Shown here: piece by piece, positions 27,113 to 36,615 of the stretch
How positions within the stretch are numbered: position 1 is the stretch's first letter
Layout: each line of letters opens with the position of its first letter
From: Flavobacterium akiainvivens
GTDB lineage: Bacteria > Bacteroidota > Bacteroidia > Flavobacteriales > Flavobacteriaceae
DNA: 64,000 nucleotides
Reading direction: 5' to 3'
Assembly: GCF_001278115.1 (NCBI RefSeq)
Contig: NZ_LIYD01000005.1
Location: forward strand, 1,370,551-1,434,550
The notes under the pieces: generated by a model
Databases searched by the model: none
What the model saw: the letters and a program-made list of their open reading frames with translations, nothing else
Told to the model about the DNA's origin: nothing
Position numbers and translations under genes: made by a program

Positions 27113-27149
27113 AACCGGCTTAAAGCAAATGCTTTAAGCCGGTTTTTTT
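27113..27149 (+). terminator. Terminator of the xylBA operon
   Basis: AACCGGCTTAAAGCA pairs perfectly with TGCTTTAAGCCGGTT across a tiny AA loop, followed by seven T. Confidence 0.95.
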
Positions 27150-27242
27150 ATGCCCGTTTCTAAATAAATCCAAAACAAATACAGCTTCGTATGTATACCT
27201 GACTGAAAATGACAATTACAGCCTTGCCAAAAACAAAAAAAC

Positions 27243-27322
27243 GGCCATTTTGATTATAGTAAGGTGTGGTTTTAATGGCCCTCCCTTTGCAGTTTTAACA
27301 AATTGCAGAGGGTTTTTTATTT
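27243..27322. other. Two tandem hairpins, possible small RNA or bidirectional terminator
   Basis: Stem 1: GGCCATT (27243-27249) with AATGGCC (27274-27280). Stem 2: CCCTTTGC (27283-27290) with GCAGAGGG (27305-27312, one G-U pair), followed by TTTTTTATTTT on the plus strand. On the minus strand stem 1 is followed by a T-rich tail. No open frame uses these terminators, since the xylBA operon already ends at 27149. Confidence 0.45.
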
Positions 27323-27410
27323 TAAAATCAACGTTTTACACCTAATGTTAAGAAAATGTAAAAAATCACACACATAACTCAAATAATATATTTTTATAAC
27401 AGAATAATTC

Positions 27411-27418
27411 TACATTTG
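27411..27418 (+). promoter_or_regulatory. -7 element for the giant surface protein gene
   Basis: TACATTTG fully matches TAnnTTTG; the expected start is about 43 bases upstream of the ATG. The -33 position carries only a T-rich run. Confidence 0.65.
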
Positions 27419-27467
27419 CCCGATAAAGTCCCAAAAAATACGACTAACTACGATTTAATGCTGTTTT

Positions 27468-30400
27468 ATGAGAAAAATTTTACAAATTTTAACATCTCGG
27501 AGCTGTTTAGTTAACACTCCCTTAACACAAGGCAGGATCAACAGATTTTTGACCTTATTTCTGTTTGTTTTTTCAGCTCAGCTGAGCTGGGGGCAAACCT
27601 GGACTTATGATTTTGGAACCGCTCCAAGTTCAAGCTGGACAACAGCAAGTACAGCAAACACCACTTTCCTCCCTGCCCCATCTACTGATGGTGGTACAGC
27701 AAGGGTTAGAAACAGTACTGCTGCAGGTGGATCTGCTATCTATCTTGATAATCCCGGATTATCCTCATTAGGAACTGGTGCGGAACTAAGGATAAGGCCT
27801 ACAACTTCAGCCTCATTATCAAAAGTTAGTATATATGACTATGCCGGTGACAGCCAGGGATATATAAAATTCTCTGTCGTTTTAGCTAATGCAACTTCAG
27901 GTAATACAGTTTTTGCATTTGGTAACGGCTCATTTTACAGTGACAACAACTCTTACGATAATACAGCAGCAGGTGTAACTTTCGGAGCGGTTAAATGGAC
28001 ATGGGGTTCAAACAATATTACCACACAGGTACAAACAGGCAGCACTGCATCAACCTGGGTACAATCAACATTAACAAGTACCACAGGTTTAATACAAAAA
28101 GACGTAAAAGCTGATATTGAAATATATTTTAATAATACCAATAGTACGACTGCCAAAACTTACACAAGAAATGGCTCTACTTATTCAATAGCACAAAACA
28201 AATGGGATTTTTGGATAAATGGCGTTTTGGTAGGAGATGATGTAGCAAAAGCTGCTTTAGTAAATAATGCTGTGATTGATTCTTTTATATTTTTTAACGA
28301 GAGTTCTACTGCCACTGCACTCACATATATTGATGATATAGAATATTCAAGTGTTTTACCTTCAGTAGCCATTGGCACTGTTACACCAGACCATCTTGAC
28401 TATGGCAATATTGCCGTAGGCAGTACCGATACTAAAACATTTACCGTGGCACAGGGCACAGGCATAACCGGCAACATTACAGCCGCAACTACAGCGCCTT
28501 TCCAGGTAAGTTTAGATAATACAACATTCAGCAGCTCGGTAAGCTTTGCAAACCCTGCCAGCGGCTCGCCAAGGACTATATACGTAAAATACAGCCCGGC
28601 AGCAGCAGGCCAGCATACTGATGGTGTTACTGTTAGTGTGGGCAGTGTATCTAAAACCGTAATTGTAGGCGGTACGGGTATATCATCAATTGGTACCCTT
28701 TCTACAGATATGCTTGATTATGGCAACGTAGCAGTAGGCACCACAAGCACACAAACCTTTACTGTGGGCCATGGTACCGGCATTACCGGTAACATTACGG
28801 CTACAACCACAGCACCTTTCCAGATAAGCTTAGACGGCAGCACCTTTGGCAACTCGGTAAGTTTTGCCAACCCTGCCACCGGAACCACACAAACCCTTTA
28901 TGTTAGGTACAGCCCTACTGCAAGCGGCCCCCATACCGAAGCCGTTACGCTTACATCTACAGGCGCAACGCCCAAGCAACTGGCAGCAGGCGGTACAGGT
29001 GTAACAACTATTGGCACCATTGCTCCGGACCATCTTGATTACGGAAACGTAAACATCGACACAAACAGCACATTAAGCTTTACCGTAGGCCACGGAACCG
29101 GCATTACTGGCAACATAACCGCAGCAACTATAGCCCCTTTTCAGGTAAGTTTAGATAATACTACATTCAGCAACTCAGTAAGCTTTGCCAACCCTGCTAC
29201 CGGCGCAACACAAACGGTATATGTAAAATACAGCCCCCTTACTGAAGGCCCTCACACCGAAGGCGTTGCAGTAAGCACAACAGGCGCAACAACTCAAAAC
29301 GTAATTGTGGGTGGTACAGGTATAGCTTCGGCAGCCATTGGTACTGTTTCTACAGATATGCTTGATTATGGCAACGTTGCCGTAGGCAGCACAAGCACAC
29401 AAACATTTACAGTAGGCCACGGCACAGGTATAAGCGGCAACATTACCGCCTCTACCATTGCACCTTTCCAAGTAAGTTTAGATGGTGTTACGTTTAGCAG
29501 CTCGGTAGCATTTGCTAACCCTGCCACCGGTGTAACACAAACCGTATATGTAAAATACAGCCCGGTTACAAGCGGCCCTCATACTGAAGCCGTTATAGTA
29601 AACGCAACCGGCGCAACAGAAAAAACCATTGCCGCAGGTGGTACAGGCATAATAGCCATTGGCACCCTTACCCCTGATTTTCTTGACTATGGCTATGTAA
29701 ACGTGGGCAGCAGCAGCGTGCAAAGCTTTACCGTTAGTGCCGGTACAGGCATAAGCGGTAACATTACCGCCGCAACCGTTGCACCTTTCCAGGTAAGTTT
29801 AGATAACACCACGTTTAGTAACTCGGTTGCTTTTGCCAACCCTGCTACCGGAACTACACAAACTGTATATGTTAAGTACAGCCCTGCTGCAACAGGCCCG
29901 CACACCGAAGCCGTTACCCTAAACGCAGCCGGCGCAACAGAAAAAGCATTGGCCGCGGGCGGTACAGGCATAATTATACCGGTTATAACCAGCGCTACTA
30001 CTGACAGCTCTGTATATAACACGGCAGATACCTATACCATTACATCTACAGGTACAGCACCTGTTACTTTCTCAGCTTCAAACGTACCTGCGGGCGCTAC
30101 GTTTACCGCCTCATCGGGCACTATATCATTCCCTGCAACGTTTGCCGCTTCAGAAACCCCGTATAACATTTCTATAACGGCTACAAACAACTATGGTTCA
30201 GATACCAAAACCCTTGTATACACCCGTAGCAAGGCATCACAAACGTTAGGCTCTTTCGCCACTACTGATACTAAAGTTTACGGTACAGGCAGCTACACGC
30301 CTTCACTTACTGCTACATCAAACCTTGGTGTTACGTATACAAGTTCTAACCAAGCTGTAGCCACTACAAACGGCGCTACCATAACTATTGTAGGCGTAGG

Positions 30401-33400
30401 TACAACTACCATAACTGCAAGCCAGGCCGGCGATACCAACTGGAATGCCGCACCCGAAAAAACGCAAACCCTTACCGTTACACCAAAGGCACTTACTGTA
30501 ACAGGAGCCAGCGCTTCAAACAAAGTGTATGATGCTACTAATACAGCTGCCATAACAGGTACTTATGTACTTAATGGTGTAGTAAACAGCGAGGTTGCCC
30601 TTAGCGGAACCCCAGCCGGTACTTTTGCAACTACAACAGTGGGCAATAACATAAACGTTACCATTACAGGCTTTACCATTACACCTGCCAATGCTAACTA
30701 TACACTTACACAACCTGTAAGTTCGGCTAACATTACAGCAAGGCCGGTAACTATTACGGCTACTGCCCAGGATAAAACCTACGACGGTACAGTAACTGCT
30801 ACCATTACCCCGGGCTACACGGTAAACAACACCGTAAACAGCGAGGTGCTTACTGTAACCGGTGCATTTACAAACGCCGATGCCGGTACTAACAAAACCG
30901 TTAACCTTACACTTGGCGGTACTACCGCAGCTAATTACAGCATTTCATCAGAACAAACCCCTGTTACTGCATCTATTAACAAAGCAGCACACCCGGGCTT
31001 TACGGTAAACGCCATAACCACAAGCTTAAACACACCGTTTACTATTACTTCAACTAATGTAAACGCGCCATCTAACGGAGCTTATACATACGGTAGCTCT
31101 AACAACTCAATATTTACAGTATCAGGCAATACTCTTACAGGTCTTGCAGCCGGTACTGCTACCTTAAACATCAGCCAGGCCGAAGGTACAAACTACCTTG
31201 CAAGCACTACCGGTACTGCTAACAATACGGTACAGGTAACGGTGGCTAACGTAATATACCCTTACAACTCTTTCCTTTCTACAGGCGGAGCTTATACAAA
31301 TGCCAGCTCATGGTGTAAATGTAATACCGTTGTTAACTCTCCTTGTACAGGTACTACACCTGGTCAGGGTGGCTGGAGTGCAGTAGGTGTTAATGGTACA
31401 CCAAGCGCCGCACAAACTGTGTTCATTAAAGGTGCTGTAACAGGTGCTACAACAGGTGCCACTAATCTTACAATACTATCTGGTGGAGAATTAACTGTTA
31501 CAAGTACTTACCCTATAAGCTCTTCGCTTTTAGTAAAAGACGGTGGTAAATTAAACATTAACAGTTCTCTGTTTAATTTAAGCAGCACTTCTGCCACTTT
31601 TACAGTTGAAGATAATGCTGAAGTAGTGGTAAATGCTACATCTTCAAATATGACTAACTTCTTATGGAGGGGTATTGAGTCATTTGCAGGAAACTCAACA
31701 TTTACGTTCTTAGCTGCTAATAATGACAACGAATTATTTACACTTACAGATATTACAAACAACTCTGCTACAGGTGCAAAATTTGGTAACCTTGTAATAG
31801 CACCAACCACTCTGGCTGGAAACTATACTTATGCTTTCCCTAATACAAGTGGTTCAATTAAGTTAACTCATGGTAACTTAACAATAACTAATGCTACAAT
31901 TCGTAACATCGGCCTTAATGCTTCAGACTTTACTATAGGTGGTAATTTTATAGTTAACCCTACCTCAACCGGCTCAATTAACATACAGTCGCAGGGAGGC
32001 GCAAAAACATTTACGGTTAATGGAAATGTTATTAAAAATGGAACCGGAACCTTTAGGGGTACAACAGCTTCAACTGCAAATGCTTCCCTAACATTCAAAA
32101 TTGATGGAGATTTGATTGTTAATGAGGGTAATATTATTCCACAAGCTACCAATTCGGCTACTGTAACTTCTGTAATTAACTTAAAAGGAGACCTAACTAT
32201 TGCAAGTGGAGCTGCCGTTACCAATCAACTTTCGTCAGCCGGTTCGGTAAATAACACTATCAACTTTACAGGCACAGGAAACGGATTGACAGATGTAACT
32301 ACGCAGACTATTGATATTGCCTCAACAGCTAATACTAACCTGGTATTTAATATTAAGAGTGGTGCTTATGTAAAGTTAGCCAATAATGATTTCCAGACAG
32401 CGGCCAACAATACATTTACCATTGAAACCGGAGGTACTTTTGATACCGATGTTTACAAACTTTCAGGCTCGGGTACATTTACATCAGCTACAAATTCAAC
32501 TATAGCTACAGCCAATACAGCAGGTATAGGCGGTTCTGTAACATCTTCATCAAAAACCTTTAACGATGCTACAAACTATATCTTTAACGGTATAACCACT
32601 ACACCATTCCCTGCTACTATTACAAAGGCACGTAATATTACTACCAATGCTAATGTAACGCTTAACGGTACTATTACACCATCGGGCGATGTAGCTGTTA
32701 GCGCAGGTACCCTTAACCTTAACAGCCTTAACCTTAACCGCAGTGCACAGGGCGGAACCTTTACAATTGCTACAGGTGCTACGGTAAATGTAGTGGGTGG
32801 TTCTGCACAGTTCCCGGCCAACTATACTACTAAAGACTTCCAGCCAAACAGCACGGTTGAGTATACTAATAATAGTACAGATGTAACAGTAGGCAACATT
32901 GCAGGTGCCAACTACCAAAATGTAAAAATTTCAGGTACAGGCGGAAAAGTACTTTCTGATGGCCTTATCGTAAATAATGACTTTACAATTGCTTCAGAAA
33001 ACCCTGTAATTACAGTTACTACTGGCAAAACAATTACCGTTAAGAATAAAGTAATAAACCAGGCTGCAGCCGATAAGTTTGTAATTGCAAACAATGCAGC
33101 CCTTGTACAGGTAAACGAGGTAAGCAACACTGGCCAGGTAACAGTAAACCGCGACAGCAACCCGCTATACAGGCTTGATTACACCCTTTGGGGCTCACCT
33201 GTTGCAGGCCAGAACCTGTTTGCCTTTAGCGATGATACAGCCGTTAACCGTTTCTATACCTATGGGCTAAACACCAATGGCGAAGAAAACTACCTTGCCG
33301 TACCGGATCCTGCTGCCATTAACTTTGCACCGGCAACAGGCTACCTTATCCGTATGCCTAATAACCTGCCGGACGTTACAGGTTACAACACCGGAGATGC

Positions 33401-34550
33401 TACTTATGTAGACCACGGCGTGTTTACAGGTACGCTAAACAACGGTACCGTGGGTGCTGAGGCAGGCAACCTTGTAAACCATTACATAGCTGTGGCCAAC
33501 CCGTATGCATCGCCAATAAGCGTGGTAGACTTCTTTACCCAAAACAGCGGCGTGCTTGAAGCCGGTGAAGGTATTTACTTCTGGAGGAAGAAAAACAACG
33601 CCCTTGCTACCAGCTACGCCCACCTTTCTATGGCAGGCTTTACCGCTAACAGTGCTGCAGGTGGTAATATTGAAAACGGTGGTGCTTATTATTATGGAGG
33701 CAATACAACCGGAAGCACCAACTTTAATGAAAACTGGATCATTTCTCCGGCACAGGGCTTCCTTGTAAAACTTAAGGATGGTATTAGCGCAACTTCAAAA
33801 GTAAACTTTACCAACAGCATGAGGCGTGGTGTTCCGGCAATAGGCCAGCCGTTCTTCAGGACACAAAACAATAACGATGCCCCTGCCGTATCAAGGTGGT
33901 GGATAAACCTTACCGGCGCCGATGTATTCAGCCAGTCGCTGGTAAGCTACATGCCACAGGCTACCACAGGCCTTGATTATGGTTATGATGCCCGCGCTAT
34001 TTCAGATGGCCCTATAGCCTTATACTCTAAAGAAGCTGAGGACAACCTTGCCATACAGGCCAGGCCGGCATTTGAAGTGACCGATGTGGTGCCAATGGGC
34101 TTTAACATTACCACGGCGGGTGAATACACCCTGACACTTGACCACGTAGACGGCCAGTTTGCACAAGGGCAGGACATCTTTGTAAAAGACAACCTGCTGG
34201 GCACGGTACACAACCTGCAGGATGGCGCTTACACCTTTATAAGCGGTGCAGGCAGCTTTGATACAAGGTTTGAGGTACTGTACCAAACCGATGGTGAACT
34301 GGGCACTAACCAGCCTGAACTTGCCAACATGGTACTGGTGTACCAGCAAAACGGGGCCATAAACATTACTTCAGGTTCGGTTGAAATGACAGGCGTTACC
34401 CTGTATGACATCCGCGGCAGGAAGCTGTATGAGCAAAACGGCATCAATGCTACCCAAACATCGGTAAGCAACCTTGCTGTGGCGCAACAGGTAATAATAG
34501 CAGAAATACAAACCGTAAACGGTACCGTTTCTAAAAAGATAGTATACTAA
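27468..34550 (+). CDS. Giant repeat-rich surface protein with T9SS type C sorting domain
   Basis: A 2,360-residue exported protein. After an unusually long signal region (hydrophobic core RFLTLFLFVFSAQLSWGQ, residues about 26-43) comes a beta-rich domain, then five tandem repeats of 106-109 residues starting near 302, 408, 515, 624 and 731; each opens IGTxxxDxLDYGN and resembles the choice-of-anchor / HYDIN-like Ig fold. Residues about 835-1240 hold Ig-like and MBG/YDG-type domains (NKVYDATNTAAITG, DKTYDGTVTATI). Residues about 1270-1890 are repetitive, beta-helix-like. The last about 460 residues carry the flavobacterial T9SS sorting signal type C layout (RWWINLTGADVFSQSLVSYM, SFDTRFEVLY) and end VSKKIVY. 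It is probably a cell-surface or secreted adhesin; ligand unknown. It has its own promoter and terminator. Confidence 0.9.
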   Translation: MRKILQILTSRSCLVNTPLTQGRINRFLTLFLFVFSAQLSWGQTWTYDFGTAPSSSWTTASTANTTFLPAPSTDGGTARVRNSTAAGGSAIYLDNPGLSSLGTGAELRIRPTTSASLSKVSIYDYAGDSQGYIKFSVVLANATSGNTVFAFGNGSFYSDNNSYDNTAAGVTFGAVKWTWGSNNITTQVQTGSTASTWVQSTLTSTTGLIQKDVKADIEIYFNNTNSTTAKTYTRNGSTYSIAQNKWDFWINGVLVGDDVAKAALVNNAVIDSFIFFNESSTATALTYIDDIEYSSVLPSVAIGTVTPDHLDYGNIAVGSTDTKTFTVAQGTGITGNITAATTAPFQVSLDNTTFSSSVSFANPASGSPRTIYVKYSPAAAGQHTDGVTVSVGSVSKTVIVGGTGISSIGTLSTDMLDYGNVAVGTTSTQTFTVGHGTGITGNITATTTAPFQISLDGSTFGNSVSFANPATGTTQTLYVRYSPTASGPHTEAVTLTSTGATPKQLAAGGTGVTTIGTIAPDHLDYGNVNIDTNSTLSFTVGHGTGITGNITAATIAPFQVSLDNTTFSNSVSFANPATGATQTVYVKYSPLTEGPHTEGVAVSTTGATTQNVIVGGTGIASAAIGTVSTDMLDYGNVAVGSTSTQTFTVGHGTGISGNITASTIAPFQVSLDGVTFSSSVAFANPATGVTQTVYVKYSPVTSGPHTEAVIVNATGATEKTIAAGGTGIIAIGTLTPDFLDYGYVNVGSSSVQSFTVSAGTGISGNITAATVAPFQVSLDNTTFSNSVAFANPATGTTQTVYVKYSPAATGPHTEAVTLNAAGATEKALAAGGTGIIIPVITSATTDSSVYNTADTYTITSTGTAPVTFSASNVPAGATFTASSGTISFPATFAASETPYNISITATNNYGSDTKTLVYTRSKASQTLGSFATTDTKVYGTGSYTPSLTATSNLGVTYTSSNQAVATTNGATITIVGVGTTTITASQAGDTNWNAAPEKTQTLTVTPKALTVTGASASNKVYDATNTAAITGTYVLNGVVNSEVALSGTPAGTFATTTVGNNINVTITGFTITPANANYTLTQPVSSANITARPVTITATAQDKTYDGTVTATITPGYTVNNTVNSEVLTVTGAFTNADAGTNKTVNLTLGGTTAANYSISSEQTPVTASINKAAHPGFTVNAITTSLNTPFTITSTNVNAPSNGAYTYGSSNNSIFTVSGNTLTGLAAGTATLNISQAEGTNYLASTTGTANNTVQVTVANVIYPYNSFLSTGGAYTNASSWCKCNTVVNSPCTGTTPGQGGWSAVGVNGTPSAAQTVFIKGAVTGATTGATNLTILSGGELTVTSTYPISSSLLVKDGGKLNINSSLFNLSSTSATFTVEDNAEVVVNATSSNMTNFLWRGIESFAGNSTFTFLAANNDNELFTLTDITNNSATGAKFGNLVIAPTTLAGNYTYAFPNTSGSIKLTHGNLTITNATIRNIGLNASDFTIGGNFIVNPTSTGSINIQSQGGAKTFTVNGNVIKNGTGTFRGTTASTANASLTFKIDGDLIVNEGNIIPQATNSATVTSVINLKGDLTIASGAAVTNQLSSAGSVNNTINFTGTGNGLTDVTTQTIDIASTANTNLVFNIKSGAYVKLANNDFQTAANNTFTIETGGTFDTDVYKLSGSGTFTSATNSTIATANTAGIGGSVTSSSKTFNDATNYIFNGITTTPFPATITKARNITTNANVTLNGTITPSGDVAVSAGTLNLNSLNLNRSAQGGTFTIATGATVNVVGGSAQFPANYTTKDFQPNSTVEYTNNSTDVTVGNIAGANYQNVKISGTGGKVLSDGLIVNNDFTIASENPVITVTTGKTITVKNKVINQAAADKFVIANNAALVQVNEVSNTGQVTVNRDSNPLYRLDYTLWGSPVAGQNLFAFSDDTAVNRFYTYGLNTNGEENYLAVPDPAAINFAPATGYLIRMPNNLPDVTGYNTGDATYVDHGVFTGTLNNGTVGAEAGNLVNHYIAVANPYASPISVVDFFTQNSGVLEAGEGIYFWRKKNNALATSYAHLSMAGFTANSAAGGNIENGGAYYYGGNTTGSTNFNENWIISPAQGFLVKLKDGISATSKVNFTNSMRRGVPAIGQPFFRTQNNNDAPAVSRWWINLTGADVFSQSLVSYMPQATTGLDYGYDARAISDGPIALYSKEAEDNLAIQARPAFEVTDVVPMGFNITTAGEYTLTLDHVDGQFAQGQDIFVKDNLLGTVHNLQDGAYTFISGAGSFDTRFEVLYQTDGELGTNQPELANMVLVYQQNGAINITSGSVEMTGVTLYDIRGRKLYEQNGINATQTSVSNLAVAQQVIIAEIQTVNGTVSKKIVY

Positions 34551-34578
34551 TTTTTGCCCCTAAAATAAAAGTTAACTA

Positions 34579-34612
34579 AAATGCCCCACGCGCTGCGTGG
34601 GGCATTTGTTAT
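34579..34612. terminator. Bidirectional terminator after the surface protein gene
   Basis: AATGCCCCACGC pairs with GCGTGGGGCATT across a minimal loop, with a T-rich tail on the plus strand. A weaker hairpin (AAGCAG / CTGCTT) at 34618-34642 may serve the opposing lipoprotein genes. Confidence 0.85.
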
Positions 34613-34657
34613 TATAAGCAAGCAGTCTTTTCAGGCTGCTTTTATATTCCCAAATAT

Positions 34658-34912
34658 TTACGGAACCTGTTCCCCTGTTGGGTTTTGGTTTGGCGCATCT
34701 GCTTTGGTAGATATTATAGTATCTCCGTCTTTTTGAACAATAGTATCGCCCAGCGGCCTTGATGACATACCTTCTTCAGGTACAGTATCGGTAGTATTGC
34801 TAATGGTGTCGTTACCGCTTCCGGCTTTCCCCTCCCCTTTACAGGAAGCAAGGCTCAGTACCAATGCAAACGCAGCAGTAGCCACCTTAATAGTGTTTAT
34901 GGTCTTTTTCAT
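34658..34912 (-). CDS. Mini-lipoprotein, Thr/Asp-rich
   Basis: An 84-residue lipoprotein: lipobox LASC (Cys about residue 24), then a short unstructured, acidic tail with DTI/DTV pairs (NDTISNTTDTVPEE, GDTIVQKDGDTI). No domain is recognisable. Its start lies 20 bases after the stop of the next mini-lipoprotein gene, so the two are likely cotranscribed. Confidence 0.7.
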   Translation of the reverse strand: MKKTINTIKVATAAFALVLSLASCKGEGKAGSGNDTISNTTDTVPEEGMSSRPLGDTIVQKDGDTIISTKADAPNQNPTGEQVP

Positions 34913-34932
34913 AGGTTATTGTTTTAAGCCCG

Positions 34933-35139
34933 TTATGGAGCAGGCGGTGGTGAAACAGTATCATTTGGCACAGTATCGGTTGTTGTGCCTGTAACATCAG
35001 TACTTATGGGCATAGGGGCATCGGCAACCGTATCGGTAGCTATGCTGTCAGCTTCAGCCTCATTCTCGGTTTTATTGCTGCCGCAGGAGGCCACTGTAAG
35101 GCCAAGGGCAAAAAGTGTGGTATAAAGTAACTTTTTCAT
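34933..35139 (-). CDS. Mini-lipoprotein, Thr/Asp-rich
   Basis: A 68-residue lipoprotein: lipobox VASC (Cys about residue 19), followed by a charged tail with repeated TDTV/NDTV motifs and a closing PPPAP. It is of the same style as the two neighbours, with no detectable folded domain. Such short Bacteroidota lipoproteins are widespread and uncharacterised. A full-match -7 element lies 24 bases upstream. Confidence 0.7.
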   Translation of the reverse strand: MKKLLYTTLFALGLTVASCGSNKTENEAEADSIATDTVADAPMPISTDVTGTTTDTVPNDTVSPPPAP

Positions 35140-35162
35140 AATGTTGGCTATTTGTTATCTTT

Positions 35163-35170
35163 CAAAAGTA
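35163..35170 (-). promoter_or_regulatory. -7 element for the mini-lipoprotein pair
   Basis: Minus strand TACTTTTG, a full match to TAnnTTTG, 24 bases ahead of the 68-residue lipoprotein gene. Confidence 0.55.
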
Positions 35171-35220
35171 AGTCCCTGAATATTAAAATTTTGCCATAGG
35201 TTTACTAAAAAATACATAAA

Positions 35221-35469
35221 CTAATTATTAGGCTTATTCAGCTTAAGCGAGTCAGCCCGCTTTATAGAGTCGTTCCCATCATACATAGGGTCCGATACCG
35301 ATGAGTTAGCCGGAGAAATATTCATATCGCTCGACGTCTGGGGCCCCGCTGCCGAAACCGGCGTGGTTAGGTAATCAGTATTGGTTGCGCTGCTTCCGCC
35401 GCTGCACGACAGGGCTAACCCCAATACAAAAATGGCTGCAAGATATATGGCAGAGTTTATGGTCTTCAT
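35221..35469 (-). CDS. Mini-lipoprotein, Ser-rich
   Basis: An 82-residue lipoprotein: hydrophobic signal then LALSC (Cys about residue 22) followed by a SGGSSATN linker and a tail rich in Ser, Asn and Asp. No domain is recognisable. The 81-base gap to the next lipoprotein gene contains a separate promoter, so it is probably its own unit. It is divergent from the MhqO-like gene. Confidence 0.65.
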   Translation of the reverse strand: MKTINSAIYLAAIFVLGLALSCSGGSSATNTDYLTTPVSAAGPQTSSDMNISPANSSVSDPMYDGNDSIKRADSLKLNKPNN

Positions 35470-35491
35470 GGCTTTAAATATTTGGTTTACT

Positions 35492-35499
35492 CAAAGTTA
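35492..35499 (-). promoter_or_regulatory. -7 element for the Ser-rich mini-lipoprotein
   Basis: Minus strand TAACTTTG, a full match to TAnnTTTG, 22 bases ahead of the gene. Confidence 0.5.
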
Positions 35500-35576
35500 C
35501 GTAGCAAAAAAGCGGCATAGTATTATAGTTTTATTAAATCGAAGCCAAAAAAAGCATAAAACCGTACCCGTTTTTC

Positions 35577-35590
35577 TTGAACTGGTTCAA
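35577..35590 (+). promoter_or_regulatory. Palindrome TTGAAC-TG-GTTCAA before the detoxification cluster
   Basis: A perfect palindrome with 6-base arms; a further GTTCAA half-site lies at 35608-35613. It is about 85 bases upstream of the MhqO-like gene, in the expected promoter zone, so it is a candidate operator for a MarR- or HxlR-type repressor (inference). No such regulator is encoded nearby. Confidence 0.45.
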
Positions 35591-35673
35591 TATACTATCT
35601 TGTCTTAGTTCAATGAAACAGGGTGCCATTGTGTAGTAATTTTACAATATCAAATTTTAAAAACAACAACACC

Positions 35674-36609
35674 ATGAAAAATAGAATTTTAGGCATCCAC
35701 CACATAACTGCCATAGCAGGCGATGCCAAACGCAACTTCAACTTTTACAGCAACATTTTAGGCTTACGCTTTATTAAAAAAACCGTGAATTTTGACGACC
35801 CGGGCACTTACCACTTTTACTTTGGAGACGAAGTAGGCAGCGCCGGTACCATACTTACCTTTTTCCCTTGGGGCGAAGGCATACCACAAGGCCGCAGGGG
35901 CAGCGGTATGGCAACCGAAATTGGCTACTCTGTACCAAAAGGCAGCCTTGAGGCCTGGATAGAACGCTTTGAAAAATACAACGTAATCTATAACAAGCCT
36001 GCCGAAAAATTTGGCCAGCGCTACCTTACCTTCCTTGACCCGGACGGGCTTAAACTGGAACTGACCGAAGTAGAGGGCGACACCCGTAAACCATGGGAAA
36101 CCGATGAGGTTAAGGCAGATATTGCAACACGCGGGTTTAACCACATTACGCTTACGCTAACAAGCAAAACGGCTACAGCGGCTATACTTACTGATATTTT
36201 TGGCTACACCCTTACTGCACAGGAAGGCAACCGCTACCGTTATACTACCGATGCCGTAGACCAGGCCGCTACCGTAGATATTGTAGAATTACCCGATGAA
36301 AAACGCGGCCATGTGGCTAACGGTACCGTGCACCACGTTGCATTCCGTGTGCCGAATGATGAAATTTTGATGGAGTTCCGCGAAAAAGTGGCCGCTGCCG
36401 GATACAGCATTACCCCGCAGATAGACCGCAACTACTTCCACAGCCTTTACTTTAGGGAACCGGGAGGCGTATTGTTTGAAATTGCTACCGATAACCCTGG
36501 CTTTATGGTAGACGAACCCCTTGAAGAACTGGGCAAAGGCCTTAAACTTCCTGCTCAGTATGAAAACCTTCGCGAAGATATTGAAGCACATTTAGTACCT
36601 GTAAATTAA
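35674..36609 (+). CDS. Ring-cleaving dioxygenase, VOC superfamily (MhqO-like)
   Basis: A 311-residue protein of two tandem vicinal-oxygen-chelate modules: ILGIHHITAIAGDAKRNFNFYS ... GLRFIKKTVNFDDP at the start and GFNHITLTLTSKTATAAILTDIFGY near residue 150, with metal-ligand-type positions in HHITA, VHHVAFRVP and FEIATD. The length and the TYHFYFGDEVGSAGTILTFFPW segment fit the MhqA/MhqO type, which acts with an esterase in resistance to quinones and catechols in Bacillus. The start was set to the ATG at 35674; the frame is open 17 codons further to a GTG. First gene of the cluster. Confidence 0.88.
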   Translation: MKNRILGIHHITAIAGDAKRNFNFYSNILGLRFIKKTVNFDDPGTYHFYFGDEVGSAGTILTFFPWGEGIPQGRRGSGMATEIGYSVPKGSLEAWIERFEKYNVIYNKPAEKFGQRYLTFLDPDGLKLELTEVEGDTRKPWETDEVKADIATRGFNHITLTLTSKTATAAILTDIFGYTLTAQEGNRYRYTTDAVDQAATVDIVELPDEKRGHVANGTVHHVAFRVPNDEILMEFREKVAAAGYSITPQIDRNYFHSLYFREPGGVLFEIATDNPGFMVDEPLEELGKGLKLPAQYENLREDIEAHLVPVN

Positions 36610-36615
36610 TTTGAT

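Noticed and set aside
28830..33160. Many minus-strand frames opposite the giant surface protein, some Cys- or Val-rich
   Set aside because: They repeat with the period of the five tandem repeats, as expected of shadows of a Thr/Gly/Ala-rich coding sequence.
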